This document shows positions 9,035-16,936 of a stretch of 61,516 nucleotides of DNA, piece by piece. The notes beneath the pieces are model-generated. The model was not told the origin of the DNA and made no database searches. It was given only the letters and a program-made list of their open reading frames with translations. Within the stretch, counting starts at the first letter, position 1; each line of letters opens with the position of its first letter. The stretch comes from Lachnospiraceae bacterium (GTDB taxonomy: Bacteria > Bacillota > Clostridia > Lachnospirales > Lachnospiraceae). The translations under genes and the position numbers were made by a program. The stretch is from positions 1 through 61,516 of the forward strand of contig JAHZAV010000014.1 of NCBI GenBank assembly GCA_019423745.1, given 5' to 3'.

Positions 9035-9988
9035 CTAACTTCTCTGGCCCAGCTTCTTTTCCAGATTCTGCAGCTTCTTCTTATTTCTTAAATAAAGTTC
9101 CTGTGCAAGCTGGATCCCCACCCTCACAAAATGAACCTTATATCCCGGCTGTGCCTGCGCCAGCTTAGGCAGATCCACCGAAATAACGGTTCCGATCTTC
9201 GTATAACCACCTGTCGTCTGCCGATCCGCCATCATGATAATGACCTGTCCATTGGTAGGCACCTGAATGGAACCGAACGCCACGCCGTCTGTCAGTATAT
9301 TTCCATCTTTGATATGCTTCAGAGGTTCTTCTCTTTCCAGCCTGATCCCCATCCGGTCAGATTCATTGGTGATCACTGCACTGTACCAGAAGAATTTCCG
9401 CACTTCCTCTTCAGTAAATGCACTGTCCTGTGGTCCGGTCACTACCCTTAAGGTAATATCGCCCTGCGGAAATACCTCCGGCTCCATCCTGCGCATCTCC
9501 ATATTAGGAAGTGTTGTCCTGGGACAGCAGAAGCCGATCCTGTCACCTTTCTCCAGTTTGCGGCCTTCCACTCCGCCAAGTTTATTTCTCATCAATGTCG
9601 CCTTGCTTCCCATAACAACGGGCACATCAAGCCCTCCGGAAAATGCTATGTAAGCCCGGCTCCCTCCGCTGGCAACGCCAAAGGAAAGAGTATCTCCGGC
9701 ATGTACCAAAACTGCCTGGTACATAGGAATCGCCTCTCCATTCACACTCGGAGATACATTGGCTCCTGTTACTGCAATGATATTATCCTTCTCAAACTTC
9801 AGCTCCGGTCCCATAAAAGTAATCTCCAGCGCACTTTCACCTCTCCTGTTTCCGGCCAGAATATTGGCAATATAGAAGGACTGGGTATCCATGGGGCCGG
9901 CTGGCGATACTCCGAACTGCTGGTAGCCGAAGCGCCCTTCGTCCTGTACGGTGGTCTGTATACCCGGATTTTCTACAATAATTCCCAT
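9035..9988 (-). CDS. pxpC: 5-oxoprolinase subunit C (biotin-dependent carboxyltransferase family, AHS2/KipA)
   Basis: The 317-residue protein begins with the AHS2 signature (NPGIQTTVQDEGRFGYQQFGV, shortened here to its recognisable core TVQDEGRFGYQ) and carries SPAGPMDTQSF, FSGGLDVP and DRQTTGGYTKIGTV. Its relatives are B. subtilis KipA, E. coli PxpC and the C-terminal half of the AHS carboxyltransferase region of urea carboxylase. It starts one base after the pxpB stop, so the two are surely translated as a pair, and PxpB/PxpC form a complex in known systems. Confidence 0.93.
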   Translation of the reverse strand: MGIIVENPGIQTTVQDEGRFGYQQFGVSPAGPMDTQSFYIANILAGNRRGESALEITFMGPELKFEKDNIIAVTGANVSPSVNGEAIPMYQAVLVHAGDTLSFGVASGGSRAYIAFSGGLDVPVVMGSKATLMRNKLGGVEGRKLEKGDRIGFCCPRTTLPNMEMRRMEPEVFPQGDITLRVVTGPQDSAFTEEEVRKFFWYSAVITNESDRMGIRLEREEPLKHIKDGNILTDGVAFGSIQVPTNGQVIIMMADRQTTGGYTKIGTVISVDLPKLAQAQPGYKVHFVRVGIQLAQELYLRNKKKLQNLEKKLGQRS

Positions 9989-9989
9989 G

Positions 9990-10724
9990 CTATTTCACCA
10001 CCTTTTTTACATATGTCTCCAGTTTATAAGTTCCCCGCTCTACATCAGAACGGATCTGGTCATATTCCTTCCTGCTGACAGGCTGATATTTCACCCAGTC
10101 TCCCGCATTGACAAGGAAAGGTTCCTCTTTGGAATAGTCACAGATATTGCAGGGTGTGCCTGCCACGATATTCCAGCCGCATGGCTGATCGAATGGAATC
10201 AGGTTTGACTGATTCTCCGCCGCCACAATGGAGCGCCCGTTAATATGTACTCGCGGCTCCGTTCTTCTCTTGAAATGGAACGGTTCCTCAAATCTCGCCA
10301 TATACGCATGTCCCGGCGCAACTCCCAGCATATACGCATAATATTCATGTTCTGAATGCATCCGGATAAATTCCTCTACCGATACCTTCTCAAATGATGC
10401 ACACTCTTCCAAATCCCACGCAAACTCCTTATCATAACAAATAGGAAGAACCTTTACGATCTGCGAAACTTCTTCTTTTTCTTCCCCGCCTGCATCCAGC
10501 CTCTTTTTCACTTCTTCCACCAACTGTCCGTAAAGAATCTTTTCCGGCTTATAATGGATCATCAGTGTGGCATAGGTAGGAACCATCTCCGCAATACCGT
10601 CCACCGGATCCGCCTCCAGTTTCTGCATGAGGCTTTTTACTCTTCCGTTGACTTCCAGGCTGATTTCGTCCCCAAGCTGTACATATAAAGACTCATCGCC
10701 GCCCGTCAGAAATTTTGCCTCCAT
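9990..10724 (-). CDS. pxpB: 5-oxoprolinase subunit B (AHS1/KipI family)
   Basis: A 244-residue AHS1-domain protein: FLTGGDESLYVQLGD at the N-terminus, IAEMVPTYATLMIHY, LGVAPGHAYMARF and the GWNIVAGTPCNI stretch near the C-terminus. PxpB is the partner of PxpC; B. subtilis KipI also inhibits the sporulation kinase KinA, but the metabolic role fits this setting. It is the first gene of the operon. The ATG at 10724 is preceded by a GGAGTG site; the GTG at 10733 lies inside that site. Confidence 0.92.
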   Translation of the reverse strand: MEAKFLTGGDESLYVQLGDEISLEVNGRVKSLMQKLEADPVDGIAEMVPTYATLMIHYKPEKILYGQLVEEVKKRLDAGGEEKEEVSQIVKVLPICYDKEFAWDLEECASFEKVSVEEFIRMHSEHEYYAYMLGVAPGHAYMARFEEPFHFKRRTEPRVHINGRSIVAAENQSNLIPFDQPCGWNIVAGTPCNICDYSKEEPFLVNAGDWVKYQPVSRKEYDQIRSDVERGTYKLETYVKKVVK

Positions 10725-10812
10725 GACCTTCACTCCTTTCTCTCACTTTGATTTTTGTGCGTTTTGTCTATTTGTCACACTTAATTTTCACGTTTCTTTA
10801 TTAATTACAGCT

Positions 10813-10858
10813 AGTATAGCATAGGGATTTTCTAATAAAAAATAGATTATTTGTCTAT
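10813..10858 (-). promoter_or_regulatory. Probable promoter and LysR-type operator of the pxp operon
   Basis: The 348-base gap between pxpB and the lysR gene holds this element and the lysR terminator. On the minus strand a TATACT -10 box lies at 10818-10813. The -35 region is poor, as expected for an activated promoter. Just upstream of it lies a perfect inverted repeat ATAGA-N7-TCTAT (10842-10858), the spot where LysR-type activators normally bind. The link to the neighbouring regulator is inference. Confidence 0.5.
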
Positions 10859-11001
10859 GAATTATTAACATTTTCTATTTTTCCTCCATTTTTCAAGAAG
10901 TCATTTTTATTTGTTGCTATTTTCTGTTTTTCTCTCTGTTTTACATTCAAAACTCTTATATTATCTGTAAATCTCTTAAATAGTATCTTTTTTCAAAAAA
11001 A

Positions 11002-11030
11002 CAGACACGCGTCTTTTTCCCGCGTGTCTG
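11002..11030 (-). terminator. Terminator of the lysR gene
   Basis: A perfect 10-bp GC-rich stem (11002-11011 with 11021-11030) is followed on the minus strand by seven T residues. It separates the regulator from the pxp operon. Confidence 0.9.
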
Positions 11031-11082
11031 CCAAAACAGATTTATGAATTATTTTAGTATCATATATTTACTCTTTTTATAT

Positions 11083-12006
11083 TTAATCTGATTCCTGTTT
11101 TTTCTCAAAAGATCCCCAATTCCTGTCCAGAAGATAGCGCTCCATCTTTTCTTCAAAAATCTGTACCGCTTTCAGAGTAGCCTCATTGGGATATCTGTGT
11201 TTGATCTTATAAATCGTACGCTCCGGCGGCTGTACCTCATTGGCGATCCGGCTGATATAAATAGGTTTCAACTGCGAGATCCGATCCACTACCGACGCCG
11301 GTACAATCGCCCACACTCCGTCTTCCTCCAGCATATGATCAAGAAGCCCGAAGCTGTCTACCCATACCTTAGGAAGTTTCCCCTGACCGATCCTCTGGTC
11401 ATGCCATATCCGAAAATTTCCATCCCAACTTACAAATACCTCATCCGAAGGGTCCAGTTCGTCTGTATGGATAGACGGTTTTCTGATTCTGGCATTCTCC
11501 GGCTGCACAATATACATCTTCTCTCTTAGCACCGGTTCTGCTATAATATTGCGAAAATGCAGATGATGATAAACAAACCCGATATCAATCTCATGATTTT
11601 CCAGAAGCCCATACAGCTCGTAAGAATAATGCGTTTCCATATGGAGATTCATAGCCGGATTCTTTTCTGTCAATATTTTGTGGTAAAGATCCATAAGGAC
11701 TGCATTCATCGTGTCTGTACATCCTACAGTCAAATAGAGCCTGTCCTGTCTGTGTTTCAAAAGCTGCATCTCTCTCCAGATCGATACCCATCGCTCCGCT
11801 ATGGGGATAAACTCTTCTCCCTGCGCAGTAAGCTCAATCTGTTTATATCCCTTTTTCCTTGTAATGAGCTTTACATCCAGTTCATCCTCCAGAGATTTCA
11901 GCCTGTGGCTTACTGTAGGCTGAGATAAAAAAAGATTTTCCGCAGTCTTACTGATATTTCTTGTTTTTACGATCATCAAAAAGGTTTCTATCTCGGATAT
12001 GTTCAT
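11083..12006 (-). CDS. LysR family transcriptional regulator
   Basis: A 307-residue regulator. The N-terminal winged HTH (MNISEIETFLMIVKTRNIS, then AENLFLSQPTVSHRLKSLE) covers residues 1-60, followed by a periplasmic-binding-protein-like effector domain (CTDTMNAVLMD, NHEIDIGFVYHHL). It sits between the pxp operon and a divergent PLP enzyme, with palindromes in both flanking regions, and probably controls both. The ligand is unknown. LysR proteins usually repress themselves and activate the target with a small effector. Confidence 0.93.
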   Translation of the reverse strand: MNISEIETFLMIVKTRNISKTAENLFLSQPTVSHRLKSLEDELDVKLITRKKGYKQIELTAQGEEFIPIAERWVSIWREMQLLKHRQDRLYLTVGCTDTMNAVLMDLYHKILTEKNPAMNLHMETHYSYELYGLLENHEIDIGFVYHHLHFRNIIAEPVLREKMYIVQPENARIRKPSIHTDELDPSDEVFVSWDGNFRIWHDQRIGQGKLPKVWVDSFGLLDHMLEEDGVWAIVPASVVDRISQLKPIYISRIANEVQPPERTIYKIKHRYPNEATLKAVQIFEEKMERYLLDRNWGSFEKKQESD

Positions 12007-12036
12007 ATTGCCTCCTGTATCGTCTTCTCAAAATAT

Positions 12037-12100
12037 AGAATTTATTAATATTATACAATAAAATTCTTCATTTCACAATTTCTTTCCCCCATGCTATGAT
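12037..12100 (+). promoter_or_regulatory. Divergent lysR / PLP-enzyme control region
   Basis: A plus-strand promoter is seen as TTCACA (12072-12077), a 17-base gap and TATGAT (12095-12100). Directly upstream is a long AT-rich inverted repeat (12037-12046 with 12057-12067, one base offset), a likely LysR-family autoregulatory site between the two divergent genes. Confidence 0.55.
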
Positions 12101-12150
12101 GAAGGCAACAATAAACGATTAAAATTCCTGTTAAAAAAGGAGGAGAAATC

Positions 12151-13434
12151 ATGAACACAGAACACGGAATCTGGTTTCCTGATGAGTATCAGAAACATTT
12201 AAAAAACCAATTTTGCTATGCGGACGAGGATCCCTTATATGGCCCCCGGCTTTTCTTCGAGAACTCCGGCGGCTCATTAAGGCTTCGCAAAGCAGTAGAA
12301 GCAAAAACAGCAGCAGAACAGTTCCCGGATTGTCCGGAAAGAAATTATGCAAGGGGGCTTAAGCTGGCTCATTATGTTTCCGAAGGAACAAAAGAAATTC
12401 TGGAAGTAATATTTGGTGCAAAAACCGGCGCACTGGTAACAGAACTTTCCGCTTCCCAGACAATGTTCCAGGTCGTAGACGTTATTCTTGAAAATGTAAA
12501 ATGGGGAACAAACGCAGTGACATCCTGTTTGGAACATCCTTCCGCACACGACGCCGTGGAATATGCATGTGCAAGAACAGGACGAGAGTTCCGCGAAGTT
12601 CCTGCAAACCAGACAACGGGAGGAATTGATGTTGAGGAAGTGCTGAAACATGTTGACAAGGACACCTGTCTGGTAAGCATTATGGCTGCTTCCAACATTT
12701 CCGGAAACATCATGGATATTAAAGAGATTGTCCGTCGGGTAAAAGAGATCAATCCCGAAATTTATGTGATTACTGACACAGTTCAGCACGCTCCTCACGC
12801 TGTGATCGATGTGGAGGACTGGGGCGTAGACGCCGCCAATATCGCTCCTTATAAATTCTTCGGTGTAAGAGGATGCGGATTTGCCTATGTATCTGACCGT
12901 GTAGCTACTATGATGCACCACAAACTGACTCACAAAGACGCAGATGTATGGGCACTTGGAACGCCGACTCCCGGTAACTTTGCCGCTATTATGGAAGTTA
13001 TCAATTATGTATGCTCTATCGGTGAACATTTTATTCACAGTACAGACAAGCGTACTCTTTTCGTTGAAGGTATGAACCGCATTCACATGCAGGAGCGGGC
13101 AATTTTGTACCGGATGCTGGAAGGAACCAAGGAAGTTCCGGGACTTCGCCATATCCCGAATGTGGAAGTGTATGTAGATATGGAAGATCTGACATGGAAG
13201 GACCTGATCATTGCCATGGGCATCAAGGGTCTTGATTATCCGGAATGTGTCATTGAATATATGAAACGCGGCGTCACAGTATTTGAGCGTGTACGCAGCA
13301 GCATGTATTCTAAGAGAATCGTAGAGACATTGGGAATCCCTGGAGCAATCCGTGTATCACCTCTCCACTGCCACGGCAAGGAAGATGTGGATAAGTTCCT
13401 CAAAATAACAAAAGAAATTGCAGAATCTGTTTAA
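12151..13434 (+). CDS. Class V aminotransferase-fold PLP enzyme (cysteine desulfurase-like)
   Basis: A 427-residue fold-type I PLP enzyme. Seen: FENSGGSLR near the start, CLEHPSAHDAVEY, the Asp/His region ITDTVQHAPHAV that contacts the cofactor, and the Schiff-base Lys235 in IAPYKFFGVRGCGF. The C-terminal domain ends with the RVSPLHCHG stretch typical of the family. The substrate cannot be read off. It is not an obvious IscS or NifS because no iron-sulfur genes are nearby. Divergent placement from lysR suggests a role with the pxp operon, perhaps on an amino-acid derivative. An AGGAGG site precedes the ATG. Confidence 0.85.
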   Translation: MNTEHGIWFPDEYQKHLKNQFCYADEDPLYGPRLFFENSGGSLRLRKAVEAKTAAEQFPDCPERNYARGLKLAHYVSEGTKEILEVIFGAKTGALVTELSASQTMFQVVDVILENVKWGTNAVTSCLEHPSAHDAVEYACARTGREFREVPANQTTGGIDVEEVLKHVDKDTCLVSIMAASNISGNIMDIKEIVRRVKEINPEIYVITDTVQHAPHAVIDVEDWGVDAANIAPYKFFGVRGCGFAYVSDRVATMMHHKLTHKDADVWALGTPTPGNFAAIMEVINYVCSIGEHFIHSTDKRTLFVEGMNRIHMQERAILYRMLEGTKEVPGLRHIPNVEVYVDMEDLTWKDLIIAMGIKGLDYPECVIEYMKRGVTVFERVRSSMYSKRIVETLGIPGAIRVSPLHCHGKEDVDKFLKITKEIAESV

Positions 13435-13474
13435 AACCGCTCTCTTTTTACTCATTTCCCATATATACATTCAG

Positions 13475-13509
13475 AAAAACCCCGGACCGCCAAACGATCC
13501 GGGGTTTTT
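13475..13509. terminator. Bidirectional terminator between convergent genes
   Basis: A 12-bp stem (13475-13486 with 13498-13509), with A5 before and T5 after, serves both the PLP enzyme on the plus strand and the acyltransferase on the minus strand. The minus-strand stop codon sits at its edge. Confidence 0.9.
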
Positions 13510-15341
13510 CATTCTTCTTTATAAACTTTCAGCACCTCTTCCTTTATGCATTCTATATACGCTTTTGCTCCCTCTTCTGTCAGATGAGTCTCATCCGCGT
13601 CGAAGTACTCTGCATGTCCTTCACTTACACCATACCAGTCAATGAGATAAGTATTGTCTGTGGAGCCTGTAAATTCATAAATCTCTTCATTATTTGATGT
13701 CTCCCAGGTCGTATAAGGCGCTCTGGCAGTGAATACAAAAAACGGCATGTCCGGTCCCAGCTTTTCGCGCATTGTACCTAGTGAATCATAGAGAAGTCCA
13801 TTACTTCCAAGCGCAAAAATCACTCCGTCCCCAGCCCATCCTTTTTCATTTACATAAGAATCATACAGATCAAAGCTTTCTGTTGTATATCTGCTGACTG
13901 CTGCATCACAAATGCTGTTTGGAAAAGCTGCATAAAATTTATCGGATGCTCCCAGGGCTATGGAATCTCCCATAAGCAGCAAATCAAGATCCGCAAGAAG
14001 TTCCTCGTCTGTCATCTCTTTTCTTGACTTACTTTCTTCTCCTTCACTATCTGTCTGCTTTGCTTTCGCCTGATCAGCCTGCGCCTCCAACTCTTCTTTG
14101 TTACTCAGCACACTCTTGCGGGGCACCAGAGCTACACATAGTATGGAACTGACTCCAACAATCAGGACAAATGCTGTAATTTTCAAGCCTCTTCTCAAAA
14201 AACGAATCTGTCTTTTACGCTCTCTCCTTGTTCTTGGCTCTCTTCTGATAATATCAAGATTTTTCCTGATCACTCCATGACGAATTGGCGTTTCTATAAA
14301 ACGGTAAGAGAATCCAGCCGCAAGAAAAGTCAGGAGAATCGCAATCAGGCCAATCCACCAGCTTGCTTTTTTACCCCCGCTAAGCAAAAGTATAATAGGA
14401 TAATGCCACAAATAAATACCATAAGAACGCTCTCCGATCCATTTCAGCGGCAAAATGCATAAAACTCTCCCTAAAACGCTTCTTTTGTTCAGTACTGCCA
14501 AGATAACAAAGAAAGCTAACAGGGAAGCAAGCGCCTGTCCTCCTCTATACAAAAAGCTGCTGTATCCGTCAATAGCTGCCATCATACACAAAAGCCCTGC
14601 AAAAGACAGCACGCCAACGCTTTCCCTGATGAGTCCTGCAACTTTCCTTTCCAACCTTCCATCCTGTGTGACAAAAGCTAAGAAGGATCCAAACAAAAGA
14701 GAAAATACTCTGGTATCTGTTCCATAATATGCTCTGCTTGGATCCTTGGCCGGGTCAAATAAAACTCCCATCAGAATCACAGATACAAAAGCCAGCAAAA
14801 TGGTCACAATCATCATTTTTTTCTTTTTGTTCCGCAATTTAGATAAAAATATGAGAAGCAGCGGATACACCAGGTAAAACTGCGCTTCAATAGCCAATGA
14901 CCAGCAATGCGTCAGCGGGGAAGGAGCTCCCGCATTTTCAAAATAAGAAACATTGTTGAAGATCTGCCACCAGTTATTATATCCTAAAAGTACAGAAAGC
15001 AAGTCAGAGCAGGCTTTTGTGAACAATACCCTATTGAATATGGCAGTGACAAAGATCAATACAGGCAGCATCGTCAGAACAGCCGGCAGCAGTCTTCTCA
15101 TGCGCCTGAGCCAGAAATTTTTTAAATTTATCGTATGCGTATTTTCCAGTTCTGTGATCAAAATCCTTGTAATCAGAAATCCGGATATAACAAAAAATAC
15201 CGTAACCCCCAGCAAACCGCCTTTCGCAAATGGCAATCGCAAATGATAGGCGAAAACCATCAGTACCGCTACTGCACGCAGTCCGTCTATACCATATATA
15301 TATCCTTCCCGTTTTTCCGAACCGGTTTGTCCTGCTTTCAT
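13509..15341 (-). CDS. OatA-like membrane acyltransferase with C-terminal SGNH domain
   Basis: About 10 membrane segments form an acyltransferase-3 domain (residues ~15-370; GIDGLRAVAVLMVFAYH, FFVISGFLITRIL, HCWSLAIEAQFYLVYPLLL). After a linker comes an extracellular SGNH/GDSL domain with GDSIALG, GSNGL and the catalytic DETHLTEEG. The family O-acetylates cell-wall glycans such as peptidoglycan MurNAc, raising lysozyme resistance. A TATAAT box lies directly before the ATG at 15377, so that codon precedes the predicted transcript start. I therefore use the ATG at 15341, which has a GAGAGG site. Confidence 0.88.
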   Translation of the reverse strand: MKAGQTGSEKREGYIYGIDGLRAVAVLMVFAYHLRLPFAKGGLLGVTVFFVISGFLITRILITELENTHTINLKNFWLRRMRRLLPAVLTMLPVLIFVTAIFNRVLFTKACSDLLSVLLGYNNWWQIFNNVSYFENAGAPSPLTHCWSLAIEAQFYLVYPLLLIFLSKLRNKKKKMMIVTILLAFVSVILMGVLFDPAKDPSRAYYGTDTRVFSLLFGSFLAFVTQDGRLERKVAGLIRESVGVLSFAGLLCMMAAIDGYSSFLYRGGQALASLLAFFVILAVLNKRSVLGRVLCILPLKWIGERSYGIYLWHYPIILLLSGGKKASWWIGLIAILLTFLAAGFSYRFIETPIRHGVIRKNLDIIRREPRTRRERKRQIRFLRRGLKITAFVLIVGVSSILCVALVPRKSVLSNKEELEAQADQAKAKQTDSEGEESKSRKEMTDEELLADLDLLLMGDSIALGASDKFYAAFPNSICDAAVSRYTTESFDLYDSYVNEKGWAGDGVIFALGSNGLLYDSLGTMREKLGPDMPFFVFTARAPYTTWETSNNEEIYEFTGSTDNTYLIDWYGVSEGHAEYFDADETHLTEEGAKAYIECIKEEVLKVYKEE

Positions 15342-15377
15342 TTGTATATTCCTCTCATTTTTCTTTGATTCCATCAT

Positions 15378-15407
15378 ATTATACTATATCTTCGGCTTCC
15401 CGTACAA
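15378..15407 (-). promoter_or_regulatory. Promoter of the acyltransferase gene
   Basis: On the minus strand TTGTAC (15407-15402), an 18-base gap and a perfect TATAAT (15383-15378). The predicted start near 15371 rules out the upstream ATG codons as translation starts. Confidence 0.65.
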
Positions 15408-15450
15408 TGCTTCTGCCGTCTCGTTACATACCACTTCTTTAAGCACAAAA

Positions 15451-15472
15451 AAAGCCTTGTTTCCAAGGCTTT
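15451..15472 (-). terminator. Terminator of tRNA-Glu
   Basis: A nine-base stem (15451-15459 with 15464-15472) is followed on the minus strand by a run of seven T. It lies five bases after the tRNA 3' end. Confidence 0.85.
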
Positions 15473-15477
15473 CCAAG

Positions 15478-15550
15478 TGACTCCGAGGGGAATCGAACCC
15501 CTGATTCCAGCGTGAGAGGCTAGCGTCTTGACCGCTTGACCACGGAGCCA
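15478..15550 (-). tRNA. tRNA-Glu (anticodon CTC)
   Basis: A 73-base cloverleaf on the minus strand. The acceptor stem pairs TGGCTCC with GGAGTCA. The D arm contains GGTCAAGCGGTCAAGAC, the anticodon stem pairs CTAGC with GCTGG around the loop CTCTCAC, and the T loop GGTTCGAATCC is standard. The anticodon CTC reads GAG codons. The CCA end is not encoded. It stands alone with its own promoter and terminator rather than in a tRNA cluster. Confidence 0.95.
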
Positions 15551-15599
15551 TATTCAGTCATATTTCCTGCACTCACAGTCTATCACATGACCGAATAAT

Positions 15600-15628
15600 A
15601 TATTACCATATGATACATCCTTTTGCAA
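15600..15628 (-). promoter_or_regulatory. Promoter of tRNA-Glu
   Basis: On the minus strand TTGCAA (15628-15623), a 17-base gap and TAATAT (15605-15600), about 50 bases upstream of the mature tRNA. Confidence 0.6.
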
Positions 15629-15675
15629 GTATTTTTTCCAAAATATCTGAGCTTTTCTTGATATAAATTTTATAT

Positions 15676-16608
15676 CTATTTCTTTTCCTGATCCCCTGCC
15701 GCAGACAATTCTGCCACGTGCTTTTTAGGAACCATAATGTTCAGTGCCTGCTTCAGGTTATAGATTTCCACCACATCATGATCTCCTCCAAACTCTCCGT
15801 CCAAGGTCCATGGAATTTCTTCCAGAGACTCAAAGGTAATATGTCCTGTTTTAAAAGAATACATATGCTTACTGTCAGTCTGTTCCAGCAAAAGGGCTGT
15901 AATAATCTCCTGAAGTTCTATAGGATTCTTCGGCATTTTAATGAGTGTCACCTCAAACACTCCGTCATCAAAGGTAACATTCTTTCCTACCATATTGCGA
16001 AATCCTCCTACCGATCTGGAGTTGGTAACCATTCCGAAAATAAATTCATCCTCTATTATCTCATCATCATGCGTTACTTTAATCCGATAAGATGGTATGT
16101 TAAAAATACGTTTTGTTCCTTCTAATACATAAGCAAGATGCCCCAACAAGTTTTTTGCTGTCTGATTTGTCTGATAAGATACATCTGTAAAAAGTCCGAA
16201 TGCAGCTATATATACGAAAATATCTTCATTAAACTGTCCGATATCACACGGGAACTCTGCCCCATTCACTGCATTATCCGCCGCCCTAAGGATATCTCTG
16301 GGAATTTTAAGACTGTTCGCAAAGTCATTTGTTGTTCCTGTTGGAATATAACCGATAGGAACCTTTTTCTCTCTTCCCATCATTCCTGTTACTACTTCAT
16401 CAATGGTACCGTCTCCTCCGCTGCACACTACCAGATCATATTCATCCGTATATTCCATGATCTTACGGTAGCCATCCTGATAGGCCTGTGTAGGATATGC
16501 AGTCACATCGTATCCAGCTTTCACAAAAATATCTATAATATCTGATACCTTAGGCTTTAAAAGTCCCTTCCCTGCATGAGGATTATAAACAAAAAGAAGC
16601 TTCTTCAT
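15676..16608 (-). CDS. Diacylglycerol kinase family lipid kinase
   Basis: A 310-residue soluble lipid kinase (DagK/YegS/BmrU family) that transfers phosphate from ATP to diacylglycerol or a related lipid at the membrane. The catalytic domain starts FVYNPHAGKG and holds the nucleotide-binding motif SGGDGTIDEVV and IPTGTTNDFA. The C-terminal beta domain is of normal length. It lies after the crh gene but is separated from it by a terminator hairpin. An AGGAGG site precedes the ATG. The true lipid substrate cannot be told from the sequence. Confidence 0.9.
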   Translation of the reverse strand: MKKLLFVYNPHAGKGLLKPKVSDIIDIFVKAGYDVTAYPTQAYQDGYRKIMEYTDEYDLVVCSGGDGTIDEVVTGMMGREKKVPIGYIPTGTTNDFANSLKIPRDILRAADNAVNGAEFPCDIGQFNEDIFVYIAAFGLFTDVSYQTNQTAKNLLGHLAYVLEGTKRIFNIPSYRIKVTHDDEIIEDEFIFGMVTNSRSVGGFRNMVGKNVTFDDGVFEVTLIKMPKNPIELQEIITALLLEQTDSKHMYSFKTGHITFESLEEIPWTLDGEFGGDHDVVEIYNLKQALNIMVPKKHVAELSAAGDQEKK

Positions 16609-16641
16609 ATTCCTTCCCTCCTGATAATATAAAACATAAAC

Positions 16642-16667
16642 AAAGAGTTCCGGCAGCGGAACTCTTT
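16642..16667 (-). terminator. Terminator after the crh-like gene
   Basis: An 11-bp stem (16642-16652 with 16657-16667) with a short loop follows the crh-like stop codon by 12 bases. The T tract is short (TTTG), so some read-through into the lipid kinase gene is possible. Confidence 0.7.
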
Positions 16668-16678
16668 ATGCTGATTCT

Positions 16679-16936
16679 TTATTTCTGATTTGAAAGAAAT
16701 TTTTCTACGCCGTCCACTGCGTCTCGCTCATCTTCTCCTTCAGCAGCAACTGTAACTTCCTCTCCTTCACCTAAGTTAAGGCTCATCATTCCCATAATGC
16801 TCTTGGCATTGATTTTTCTGTTGTCCACCTCTATGTATACCCGACTGGAATACTGGCTGGCTTCCTGAACAAGCAATGCAATTGGTCTTACATCCAAGCC
16901 GTCTGTAAGTTTAATTGTTACCGGTTTCTTAATCAT
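16679..16936 (-). CDS. crh: HPr-family phosphocarrier-like protein lacking His15 (Crh-like)
   Basis: An 85-residue HPr-fold protein. In HPr, His15 takes phosphate from enzyme I for the sugar PTS; here residue 15 is Asp (GLDVRPIA), so PTS transfer is not possible. The regulatory Ser46 is kept in context (INAKSIMGMM), so HPr kinase could still phosphorylate it. That combination defines B. subtilis Crh, a co-repressor of CcpA, although Crh there has Gln15. Gene order whiA-crh matches B. subtilis. It overlaps the whiA stop by 8 bases and has an AAGGAGG site. Confidence 0.85.
   Translation of the reverse strand: MIKKPVTIKLTDGLDVRPIALLVQEASQYSSRVYIEVDNRKINAKSIMGMMSLNLGEGEEVTVAAEGEDERDAVDGVEKFLSNQK

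Noticed and set aside
12277..13152. 291-codon minus-strand frame opposite the PLP enzyme
   Set aside because: It is the shadow of a well-supported gene; the product is Phe/Cys/Ser-rich and matches no family I know.
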